Positions 43,636 through 54,889 of a stretch of 64,000 nucleotides of DNA are shown here, piece by piece. This stretch comes from Heliocidaris erythrogramma (Eukaryota > Echinodermata > Echinoidea > Camarodonta > Echinometridae). The stretch is taken from assembly GCA_025617745.1 (NCBI GenBank), contig CM046854.1, positions 59,973,606 through 60,037,605 on the forward strand, given 5' to 3'. Made by a program: the position numbers and the translations under genes. How positions within the stretch are numbered: position 1 is the first letter of the stretch; each line of letters opens with the position of its first letter. The notes under the pieces were generated by a model. The model did not search any database. It worked only from the letters and a program-made list of their open reading frames with translations, and was not told where the DNA came from.

Positions 43636-46600
43636 CTCTTTTTTTATAATTGTGTGTTTTATTACAAATCAAAAAGAAATTACAATATTCATAGATAACC
43701 AGATTGAATGATTAAAATTAAAAAAGACAAGATTACAAATTATACAAATGATCGAAAAAGGCAGCAGAATAAAGAGAATTATTTAAAATGAGGCCTGACA
43801 CTGACCAAAACAAACAAACAAAAAACACACATTTATAAAGAGCATTCATTGGTTAAAACAAAAGACTTGAAAAAAACGGGCAAAGTGATGAGCAAAGGCA
43901 TATGCGTCGAGGGTTGCGGAAGTAAATCAAGATAAAAAAAATAAATAAATAAAGGTGAGGGTGTATACTTGTGAGAAAGAGAGATATTGAACTACCTGAT
44001 GCATATCATAGAAAATATGGAAAATCATAAATCAAAGCGCCATTTCTTGAAATGAACAGGTAATTTGTTTCTTTTTTTGGCTAATAAGTATTCAGTTTCT
44101 CTCTGTCTCTTCACAAAGCATTTAAATGCAATAAAATTGGGAAGATTGTTATTAAACTTACAAGTATAAATATAGTATTTCAGAAGCAAAAATAAATATG
44201 TAAGAAACTTATCGCTGCAAATACCAAACAATTTTTCAAAATTAGGCATATTGATAGAATTTTCACATTTCTGAGAGATTACATCCAAAACATCTTGCCA
44301 GATTGGACCGACCTTATCACATTCGCAAAATAAATGCACCATTGTCTCTCATTTTGTTTCACACAGAGAGCAGTTTGGTGAATCTCTTCTTTTAACCTTA
44401 TAGAGAAAATCATTTAGGGCAATAGCCTTATGAAATATCTTAAAATAAAAGGATCTCAATTTCGTATCAACAGTACAAAAAAAGTTAGAAATGTGTATTT
44501 TTTCCCCAGTTCAAAGTAACAGGTACAGGTAAACGATCACACCAATAAGAGTATCTCTTGTCGGGAACATGAGAGCCAAATAGAGTAATATATATATTCT
44601 TCGGGATTTTCTTTGTGCTTAAAATCTTTTAAACTATGGTTTCATGAACCCCAAATATATCAACATCAAAATTCCTAATCCATTTTTCAGGTATATTTTT
44701 AATTAAGAAATTAAATTTTCTTCTATCTCCAAAAGGAATGCCAAAATCTAATACTAATTCTTCAAAAAGTTTATGGCCAGGAAGAGGAGGATTACATAAA
44801 TCAGAAATGGTAATAATGTTATTATCAAACCAGGTTTTGTAAAAAAAGTAGGATTTAGATTTTGAGCGAATAGACCTGTTGAACCAAAGACATTGACAAG
44901 CACTTAGTTCTGAAAATTTATGACCATAAAATTCTACAGTAGCTTCTTCTCTGTATAGATACCAAGCACGAAGAGATTCCGCAAGTTGGATATTACCAAG
45001 TGATTTAAGAATACTTTCTGGAGCAAAGGAATTCCACAAAAAAGAAATATCATCATTGAATTTTTCTAAAAAAGATAATTCAATACATTTCCAGGGAGCA
45101 ATATAATTTACATCAAGAATATTTTTCACCCAGACCATCTTTTGAGCATTAGCAAAAGTTAAGGGATCAATCATTTTCAAACCAGACTCGATATAGTTGT
45201 TACACATAATCCGTCTCTGGACTCTGTCCTTACCACCGTTCCAAATGAATTTAAAAAATATTCTATTCAACTCTTTGAAAAAGGAATGAGGGATTTTAAT
45301 ACAAAGCACAGAAAAAAGAAATATCAGTTGAGGTAATACCAATGTTTTTATAACACACACTTTGCCAATTAGAGAAAGATTTCTCACACGCCAACAACTT
45401 ATGGCTTGCTCAATTCTTTTCAATTTAACTCTGTAATTTAAGTCAAAGACCCGGTCAACGTTTAAGGAAAATGTGACTCCCAAACATTTAAATTCAGATT
45501 TATTCCATGATACACCAAGATTAGTGAAGGGGATATCCAGACATCCCTTTTTTTAGCCAATCCATATGGCTTCTGTTTTACTAAAGTTATTTTTACACCC
45601 AGAATAATGACCAAACTTGGATAAAGTTTCAAATAGCTGAGAAAAGGAGTTGTCAGACCCATCAATAAAACAAACAGAGTCATCTGCGAATAAAGATATT
45701 TTTGCCTCTTCATCCACAAAAGGGATACCTCTTATTAGATCATTTTGACGCACAGAAAGTACCATAATCTCGATAACAAAAAGAAAAAGGTAGGGGGAAA
45801 TTGGACAACCTTGGAAAATGCCTCTATTCATTGAAATGCGTTCAGATAAAAAACCATTATTAATTACATAGCTCTGGCGAGCAGAATACAAAGTTTTGAT
45901 GGAATCAATAAATTTATGGCCAAAATTAAATTTTTCTAGGGTTTGAAATAAAAAATTATGGGAGACACTGTCAAATGCTTTCTCAATATCAAGTAAAATA
46001 ATTGAACCAGGAGTATCATTAGCCTCAGTATACTCTATAATATCTAAAATAAAACGGATATTATGACCAATATTTCTCCCTTGCATAAAACCAGATTGGT
46101 CCACATGAATAAGATAGTGTAGACAGCGTTTCAAAGCGATGCATTTTGCTAAAATTTTATAGTCAGTAATCAAAAGGGTAATTGGTCTGTAATTTTTAAT
46201 GAACATAGGATCTTTATCTCTCTTGGGAAGAAGAGTTATTATTCCGTTCCTTTGGGATGCCGACATAGAACCGTTTTGCAGGGAGAAATTGAAAGAATTT
46301 AATAACATATCGCAAATATCAGACCAAAAAAATACATAAAACTCAACCGGCAATCCATCTAATCCTGGAGTTTTATTCATTTTCATAGACCTGACCACAC
46401 TGAACAATTCACTTTAATAAAGAGGGGCCTCCAAAAACTACTTATCATCCTCATGCAACTCCGGTATATTAATGTTATTCAAGTACGCTTCAAAAGCATC
46501 ATTGTCAATAGTATTTGAAGTATTTGAATTGTTAGGAACAGAGTATAACGTACTGTAGAAATCATGTATGTTATTCAAGATATCTTTGGAATCCGTAATC

Positions 46601-47982
46601 AAGTTATTGACATTATCTTTCAATTTACTGATATTTTTCTTTTGCCAAGACCTATTTTCTAAAATACAAAAGTATTTACTACTCTTTTCACCTTCCTCCA
46701 ACCATCTTATCCTAGATCTAATTATCAATCCTCTAGTTTCGAAATCATAAATTTTGTTCAATTTGTCTTCCATTTCTTCCAGCTGTAAATACAAAGGGTC
46801 ATCCGGTAAGACTAAATTATTTGTTGATAATTGTGATTTGATCTTGTCAATGCCCTCTAGCAATTTGCATTTTTCTTTATTCCTATCCCTTTTCTTTCGT
46901 GCAGAGTATTCAATGGCAACCCCAGTAATAAAACATTTACAAGATTCCCACAATATATTAGCATCACAATGGGAGTCTTTATGAATGACCTTAAAAGCCT
47001 TAATATTTTCCTTTATCAAATTGATAAATTCAGTATCATGGTACAAATAATGAGTATTCAATTTCCAGTATCCTCTACCTTTGGGAGGTTGATTATCAAT
47101 GAAATGGACAGAAACAGTTGAATGATCAGATTGAATTCCAGGCAAAATTTTGGAATTTTTACAATTATTTAAGAAATTATTAGAGACTAAGATAAAATCC
47201 AACCTAGATAAGACTCGAGGGTTTTTTTGATGTCTTGTAAATTTTTTCAAGTTGGGGTTAAAAGATCTCCAAACATCACACAAACCATATTCTTCCATTA
47301 TTACTGAAAGCATTTCACCTGCCTTTATATTGGAGTGTTGATGCCTTGAACCTTGATAATCAAGGGGGCCAAGGACAGTATTAAAATCACCAGCTACTAA
47401 TAAAGACGAAATGTCAAATTTGTCAATTTCAGCAAATAACTGTAGTAAAAAGTCAGGGTCGTCATTATTTGGAGCATATACATTTACAAGAGTTAAAGGA
47501 AGTTCATTTAGAGTGGAATTCAGAACTAAAAATCTTCCATTTGGGTCTCTATAGAGGGATTTCACCTTAAGGTTTATTGTGTTTCGAATAAGAATAGCTA
47601 CACCCCGACTATTAGAAGTAAAGGAAGCAAAAAAGGCATGTTCGCCCCATTGAGAATGCCATAATCTTTCGTCATCACTACGAGAGTGAGTTTCTTGGAG
47701 GAACAATATATCACAATCAAGAGAGCGAAAATAATGAAAAATCTTTCTCCTTTTGACGTAGTCCTGCAACCCTCGACAGTTAAACGAATGTAGTTTTATA
47801 TACATGATAAAACTCTTAATACCTTTAAATCATATCTCACATTGCTAAAAAACCAAGCTCATGAAGGTACATGCGCATGTACAATGCTCAAAACTAACCA
47901 GATGAAACTACAAGAGATATAATAAAAAATACTGATAATCAGGCTATCATCAATAATACAAGACAAATATAATCTGCTACAA
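43636..47982 (-). mobile_element. L1-like LINE, 5' truncated, with 10-bp target duplication
   Basis: 4347 bp bounded by GCTAATTATT at 43626-43635 and 47983-47992. The right-hand copy continues repeat R exactly where the left stops, so the boundaries are firm. The 3' end (left) is A-rich on the element strand (TATAAAAAAAGAG). It has ORF2 but no ORF1; it was truncated within what corresponds to the inter-ORF region of the fuller element at 57566-63288. ORF2 is broken, so the copy is dead. Confidence 0.9.
44025..47805 (-). pseudogene. LINE ORF2: endonuclease and reverse transcriptase, broken
   Basis: Starts at ATG 47805. 46438-47805 is an open AP-type endonuclease: FNCRG, LFLQETH, VNVYAPNNDDPD, AGDFNTVL, LSRLDFILVS and QSDHS are all visible. 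The reverse transcriptase (45553-46407) has NYRPITLL, DQSGFMQGR, LDIEKAFDSVSH, FQGCPISPYLF and the catalytic FADDS. 44629-45483 is the downstream region (WRVRNLSLIGKVCVIKTL). The end has a zinc knuckle (CSLC...HLFCEC) and closes in FKKWRFDL at 44025. Breaks: a stop at about 46435, a frame change near 45550, and a TGA just before MVHLFCE. About 1260 codons in all, the usual ORF2 size. Confidence 0.85.
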
Positions 47983-48120
47983 GCTAATTATTACTTTGCA
48001 TTACGAAGGTTATTGTATGTAGGATTAGTCTGCGATAGGATGCAAACGCACTCTTATCGCCAGATCAGTGAACCGCCCTCTAAGCTCAGAACCAGGACAG
48101 TTGCTGAGAATAGTTGTAAA
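47983..48120 (+). repeat. repeat R copy 1, right part
   Basis: GCTAATTATTACTTTGCATT, then GATAGGATGCAAACGCACTC and GTGAACCGCCCTCTAAGC, matching 48395-48530. Confidence 0.85.
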
Positions 48121-48535
48121 CATTAAGTTGTCTCAAAGTAAAGCCTTATTTTCATTTTTATAGAATAATAAATTGAAATCAATTTTTGAAAGGTTTCCCT
48201 ATGAGAGGCCCAGATTTATTGCACATTCCCTTTCAAAATATGATACAGTATTTAAACCCCGTATTTATTAGTACAATTTCTTTTTTATTCATGTCAACCC
48301 AAGGTCAATGTTATATTTTCTATGTTTTTTCTACTCTTGTTCTTTAAATGTATTGCTCTAATATCATTATGCTTATGAATATACCTAAATGCTACTGCTA
48401 ATTATTACTTTGCATTACGAAGGTTATTTTATGTAGGGTTTAGTCTGCGATAGGATGCAAACGCACTCTTACTGCCAAATCAGTGAACCGCCCTCTAAGC
48501 CCAGGACCAGGACAGGACAGTTGCTGAGAATATTA
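48121..48535 (+). repeat. repeat R copy 2 (uninterrupted)
   Basis: Holds in one piece what copy 1 has on both sides of the LINE: TCAAAGTAAAGCCTTATTTT through GGACAGTTGCTGAGAAT. It gives the pre-insertion sequence. No protein recognised. Confidence 0.85.
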
Positions 48536-49183
48536 AAGGGAAAGTAACCTCAGCGTATGAATTAGCTTATTTTGAATGGTGTAGTATATGCCTCTTATTT
48601 GATACATGCAATTTCATGTAAAAACACAGGATATAGATATAAATCACTATTTTCCAGCCAAGTTATCGTCTGCTAGCAATAATAAGGGGCTGCCATTACT
48701 TTATGTGTACACGAACATATTTTTCATCCCAAGTAAAATTTCCTTCATCGTTAACTTGTAATTGATTTTTAGAGGACAAATATATATTAGATAAAGTCAC
48801 ATATTCTGAAATGTAAGTTTAGTTTTATATATTTTTTAAAAGGTCTTAATTTGTTCATAAAAAATATACTTCATAAAAAATATACGTCAAGGACGGAGAA
48901 TTGACGTCAAGGACGGAGACAATCGTAACAATACCAAAACAAAGCGAGGAATCTGCTTTACAGGATGGCTATTAGAACTCATGGGTCGTCAATTATCTAG
49001 GCCCATGGCCAATAACAATCGTAATACAATCAGAACAAAGCGACGTATCTGTTGTAAAGGTAGGCTATTATCAATGCATATGGTACCTAATGATCCGTGT
49101 CATGCACAAAATGGCAGCCTCCATGGAAAGACGTAGCAGACAATAGGTGCATCTAGAATATCACGTGGGGTTACTTGTCCTTT
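48536..49183. other. spacer with a diverged direct repeat
   Basis: About 48915-48985 and 49010-49070 share AACAATCGTAA and AACAAAGCGA. No gene seen. Confidence 0.5.
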
Positions 49184-49361
49184 AAGCAAATAATTACCGT
49201 TGGTGAAGGTGATGGGACAAACTATCACTTCCGAGGCGATTTGGATGTAGCTATCTTTCCGAAGCGAAGCTGAGGAAAGATAGCGTATACATTCAGATCG
49301 CCGAGGAAGTGATAGTACATGTACGTCTCTTCGCCTGAAATCAAAAGGTGATTATTTGCTT
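49184..49361. mobile_element. hairpin MITE, arms of about 80 bp
   Basis: AAGCAAATAATTACC at the left, GGTGATTATTTGCTT at the right, with further inverse pairs inward (ATCACTTCCGAGGCGAT / ATCGCCGAGGAAGTGAT; GCTATCTTTCC / GGAAAGATAGC). Almost no loop. No coding capacity. Confidence 0.8.
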
Positions 49362-50011
49362 TATATTCCGCATCTGAAACATTTAACTGGTACGAGAAAG
49401 ACAATTATTCTCTACTTCTCGAAAAAGACATTTATGATTTAGGCCCGAATAAATTCACAAAAGATGTTAAAACCACCATTAACCACCATAAACTGTACCC
49501 CTACCAAGCCCCTAAAGCGGCCGCCATTACGCTGTAACATTTGGGCACGATTTGAACGCGCCCGAAGCCCCCGATGCATTATTCATTTTGTACGATGCTC
49601 CCCTACAGTGTATATGCTTTACACACAGGTAAAATATAAATGTGGATCAGTGTCACGCATGCGCATTAAGAAAGGTCAAATCCGCCTAATCTATTCATGT
49701 ATGCTAATGTATTCATCACTTGGCTAATGACGGCGCATCGATAATTGACGAATGGGCGTCATTCATATGGTGTCATTAAATCTTTATGATAATTAGGTCC
49801 CAACATGTGATCAGTCAGCACAAAAGGGTTAACGTCGTTCCACTTAAATAACGTTACTTGGTCGAGTTCAATGAGTTGTATACCGTAGTTATGAAGAAGA
49901 TAAATACATGTTGTTCACATTAAATTTATCACATTATAAATTCATAATAAGTAATTTTTCGAATTACTTTTTAATAAATTTACTATCTTTGACCAGTAGG
50001 ATAATGTTATA
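49362..50011. other. no gene seen
   Basis: Unique AT-rich sequence with a small CpG-richer patch around 49500-49580. Confidence 0.5.
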
Positions 50012-51597
50012 AACAAGAGCCCCAGGGGGCACGACGCTCACCTGAGGTGGATCAATTCACATCTGGTGCATGTTCTCTCTAGCACATGAACAACTTTCAT
50101 TCTTCATCTATAGAGGTATCTCTATATACATAATACCAAGTCTGAGCTTCCTACCAAGTTCGGTTAAATTCCAATCATGGGTTTTGGAGAAGAAGCTGAA
50201 AATGTAAAAAGTTTATGGATGGCGGACAACTTGCCCCACCCCCCCCCCCCCAGTATGTTACCCCCACAGACCCCCTATAGGGCCACCCAGAAAAAAAAAA
50301 TCTCCATACACAATACCAAGTCTGAGCTATTCCTGGTTCTGGAGAAGATGTTTGAAATGTACATAGCTTTTACACTTGGGGCCCTCCCCCTGGGCCCCCT
50401 GGGGCCACATGTACCATTTTAGCAACTTCGGATCCCCTACCCCGAAGGATGATTCCTACCAAGTTTGGTTGAATTCCGATCATGTGTTTTGGAGAAGATC
50501 AGAATGTACATTTTGCCTGGCAGCGCCCCCCCCCCCCCTCCAGTATGTTAGCCCCACAGGGCCCCTATAGGGCCACTCAGAGAAATTTCATGAACAACAT
50601 TCATTCTTCATCTATAGAGGTATCTCCATACACAATACCAATGAGCTATGCCTGGTTCTGGAGAAGAAGATGTTTGAAATTTACATAGCTTTTACAATTG
50701 GGGGCCCTCCCCTGGGCCCCCCTGGGGGCCACATGTACCATTTTAGCAACTTTGGGTCCCCTACCCCTAAGGATGATTCCTACCAAGTTTGGTTGAATTC
50801 CGATCATGTGTTTTGGAGAAGATCAGAATGTACATTTTGCCTGGCAGCGCCCCCCCCCCCCTCCAGTATGTTAGCCCCACAGGGCCCCTATAGGGCCACT
50901 CAGAGAAATTTCATGAACAACATTCATTCTTCATCTATAGAGGTATCTCCATACACAATACCAATGAGCTATGCCTGGTTCTGGAGAAGAAGATGTTTGA
51001 AATTTACATAGCTTTTACAATTGGGGGCCCTCCCCTGGGCCCCCCTGGGGGCCACATGTACCATTTTAGCAACTTTGGGTCCCCTACCCCTAAGGATGAT
51101 TCCTACCAAGTTTGGTTGAATTCCGATCATGTGTTTTGGAGAAGAAGATCAGAATGTACATTTTGCCTGGCAGCGCCCCCCCCCCCCCCTCCAGTATGTT
51201 ACCCCCACAGGGCCCCTATAGGGCCACTCAGAGAAATTTCATGAACAACATTCATTCTTCATCTATAGAGGTATCTCCATACAAAATACCAAGTCTGAGC
51301 TATGCCTGGTTCTGGAGAAGAAGATGTTTGAAATTTACATAGCTTTTACAATTGGGGGCCCTCCCCTGGGCCCCCCTGGGGGCCACATGTACCATTTTAG
51401 CAACTTTGGGTCCCCTACCCCTAAGGATGATTCCTACCAAGTTTGGTTGAATTCCGATCATGGGTTTTGGAGAAGAAGATGAAAATGTAAAAAGTTAACG
51501 GACGACGCACGACGGACGACGCACGACGGACGACGGACGACGGACAAATTTCCATCGCAATAGCTCACTCGAGCCATAGGCTCAGGTGAGCTAAAAA
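50012..51597 (+). repeat. dispersed element carrying a 323-bp satellite
   Basis: Begins AACAAGAGCCCCAGGGGGCA then ACGACGCTCACCTGAGG, and ends AGGCTCAGGTGAGCT, a partial inverse. Inside, units of 322-330 bp repeat 3.4 times (starts at 50348, 50670, 50993, 51323) with CCTACCAAGTTTGGTTGAAT and CACAGGGCCCCTATAGGGCC. GACGGACGACGCAC repeats mark the right end. Open frames across the units are repeats of one another and not a protein family that I know. Confidence 0.85.
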
Positions 51598-53059
51598 GGG
51601 GGGGGGGGGGGGGGGGAGGGGAGTGTGTATAATAATTGAAGGCCAAATTAAGGTAAGAATAAAATATCAGCCGGTGTAGAAGAAGAGGTATCCTTCGATT
51701 TTCTTGAGGGCAACTTTCGCATTGATACCAATTTGTAAATCTTATAATTGTACCTTTCAAAGAGAATTATGAACCTTGAAAATTCGGCCATTTTAGTTGA
51801 CCCGAAAACTATTACATTTTTATTCTTTACTTTCTTTCCCTCTTTCTCACCCCCCCCCCTAGCATACCCGGGTGGGGGTGGGCAAGGGGACAGACTGCCC
51901 CCTAACAGCTTTTGACCACCCCCCCCCCTCTATTTTTTTTGAAAGACAAGTATAAGTCTATTTAAGTGTGCCACCCCTTTCTTTTATAACATATAACCTT
52001 TTTTGAAATTCATATTTTGCTTGTCAGAGAATTATGGAGGAAAACTGGACCTCATCAAATCTGGTAACCCCCGCCCCACCCCCCGAATTTTGGAGGAGGA
52101 AAAAAAAATTCCCCTCCCCCATTTTCATCAAATCTTCTTTCACCTTTCCTCATCTTTTTTCTTCCCTCCCCTTTCTCTCTCTCATACACACACCTGGATC
52201 ACACGTCCTGGTTCATGGAGGGGACAAAAATCTTGGAGGGCTGGCTACCCCCCCCCCCCCCCCAAAAAAAAAAAAAAAAACATAAAATCTTCTATTTCAC
52301 CTTTTCTCATCTTTTTTATCTCTCTCTCTCTCTCTCTCATACGCACCTCGATCACACCTCCATCCCCATATGGTTCATGTCATTGATATAACGTGAGAGG
52401 ACCTTTATCATGTTCACATGCAAATTTTCAATAACAATTACCTTTCTTACAATCAAGATTTAAGGTGCAATTTTATGCACACGTCAATTCGGGAATAGTT
52501 AGATTTTCTCACCTTTTAATGAATATTTTTGTACATGCAGAAATGATAACAGTCTTTAGAGATGTTTAGACATTGTATTACTTCTTAAATAAACCCATCA
52601 TTTATCTGCAGTCATACTCTTTCATGAGTTCTATTACAACTGACTTGTCATGGTCAAATAATATCATTCTTTTCTTGGCAGTAGTACAAATATGTACATG
52701 CATTAAAAAAATGAATTTCAATATAAATGAATCATACATTATTAATTTCAATCCCTATTCAAGAGGTAAATTATTGAATTTACACTGGAGAAATAGATAC
52801 TATTAACTTTTTACCACTACACCCCACAAAAGAAGAAATAATAAAAGAAATAAATGACCATCTAATTTCCATGTTCAATACGCACACCATGTTACTCTTG
52901 AAAAACAGATAATGTGAGTCTTTAAACGAAGAACCTTGATGGGAGGAATTTTAATTTGTAAACAATTTTTTAGGCATTTTACTCCCAGTGTTAAAGATCG
53001 TATGCTCGATCTGTAATGAAAAACACAAGTCAGAAAAAATTGGAACCAGCTGGTTCCAA

Positions 53060-53098
<39 letters not shown>

Positions 53099-53616
53099 CG
53101 GGAGAAAACACACACAGAGATCTAATTCTATAGTTTGAATCTAAATAACAGGGATGCCAATTAGAATTGATAAAAAAGTGGGAAATCATCTAGAATGGGC
53201 CCTTGGGTACTACATAAACAGTGGTTTTATATGGCTAAAATTATGTTGAAAAAGTAGGAATTGCTACTTTTGTCTGAACAGTGGCATCCCTGAAATAAAG
53301 TGTTGAATAGTATGGATTTTCTCTGAAGATCAATAATAGAATAGTAATTAAATTAGCACAAATTCACAGAATCAGTTAATTATTATTATTAATTTGTTAT
53401 ACATGGTGAGAAGATTTAATAAAGGAGAGGCCAAGTGGCTGTGGCAGTGCTTATCTTTATTTCATTAGGGGCCATGTAATGTCACTAGGCCACATAGAAG
53501 AGGAAGACCTCCTCACAATAACGAGCTACTACACAAAATGGCTGCATGTGACTGCAACATTTGACATGGGGAGGGGGTGGGTAAGATGGTTAAGATATAA
53601 TTGAAGAACTTTAACA
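51598..53616. other. non-coding region with very long G/C homopolymers
   Basis: G runs near 51598-51616 and at 53063-53098 (36 bases). C runs near 51850, 51919 and 52250-52263, the last followed by a long A run. CT microsatellite at about 52318-52340. No gene seen. Confidence 0.7.
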
Positions 53617-53722
53617 GGGACCGCGGAACCGGTGGGGGGGGGGGGGGGGCCTGCAGCCCCCCACCTTTTTCAGTAAACACGTGCAAACGTACGGCAGTGC
53701 AAAAAATGTGGTAATACACGCA

Positions 53723-53753
<31 letters not shown>

Positions 53754-53791
53754 CTAAGCCCCTCCACTTTCCAAGACGTTCCGCGGCACCC
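53617..53791. mobile_element. small TIR element with internal G and C runs
   Basis: GGGACCGCGGAACCGG at the left and the inverse of CGGGTGCCGCGGAACGTC at the right. It contains a G run (about 53634-53650) and 29 C (53724-53752), which can pair with each other. Confidence 0.55.
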
Positions 53792-54690
53792 GTTTAAAAC
53801 TCCTCTTCCGCCATTCTAATGATGCATATTAGACTGGAATCCAGGTATGATTTCAATATGAAGAAATTTAGATGTTTATCAAAGCAGGGGTCTATTTCAC
53901 TGAAGAGTTGAAGTAGAAATCCATTTCTGTTGAAAGAATAGAGGAAAGAGTTTATAAAATAGCATCCATTGTGTATTTTATAATTTAGCAAGCAACAATT
54001 AGAATTTGCAAAAAGACTGAAATTTAGAGTTTCCTAAAAGACATCAGCCTGACCCAAAACAACCATATATTGACGTAAAGCTTAGTAAACAAAGAATAGA
54101 ATTACCCTGGGTATACATAAATTTTCGTCTCCGTTTATCCATAAAAAATAAAAAAGATAATTCTTTTTGGTCCGCCCCCTCCCTATGGCGTAACAACAGA
54201 GGAAACTGCAGGGGGTCGCTAGACGTGTGACGACATGTCATGTATACAGCTCCGAGTGCGTCTACACGATATGTCGTCATCAAATTTTCACCCCCCGCAA
54301 AGTAGCGTTCCTCAGAGACGGGGCCTTCATCAGAAAAACCACCGGGGCTCAACATTCGGGACGCTGTTACTCATTCCACAGGAAACGGAATTTCATGAAG
54401 TTGGTTTCAATTTGTTCAGAAAATATATAGCTCCCGTGGATGAATAAAGGGTATATTTCAAAATTCGGTCAGGCTGAGGTCTTTAATAGTTAACATCGAC
54501 TCTTTAAATGATATTAATATAATAATAAGTGGGAATTCTCAAAAGTATTTAAAGAGGAAAAAGTTTTTCCAGTTGGACAGATAAAATTTTCAAGGCTATT
54601 CAAAAGAAACTAAATTAGTAAAGTCACAAGAAAATGGCTTCTTAAACCAAAAAGTGTGTACCTTGATTGTATTGAGGTACTAATAACAAC
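53792..54690. other. no gene seen
   Basis: AT-rich, with a CpG-richer patch at 54170-54380 and an imperfect inverted pair around 54220-54275. No supported function. Confidence 0.5.
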
Positions 54691-54889
54691 CAGGGGCGTT
54701 GATTATGGGGTGGTAAGTGGGCAGTAGGAGGGCAAATAATATAGTTTTGCCCCCCCCAAAAAAAAGTTATATTTCCCTGACTCATGTTACCTTGGAGAAG
54801 CTGGCAATTAAGAGGCATTGAAAAAATCATGAAGGGTGCTATTAGGCTGTTTGCCCCCCCCCCCTCCGAAAAACACATTGACGCCCCTG
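54691..54889. mobile_element. 199-bp TIR element
   Basis: CAGGGGCGTTGATT at the left and the inverse of CAGGGGCGTCAATG at the right, hAT-style ends. Flanking 8-mers do not match, so the target duplication is lost or the ends are misjudged. Confidence 0.5.

Noticed and set aside
50376..51342. Series of similar open frames with proline-rich segments
   Set aside because: They are the same satellite unit read repeatedly, with poly-C read as proline.
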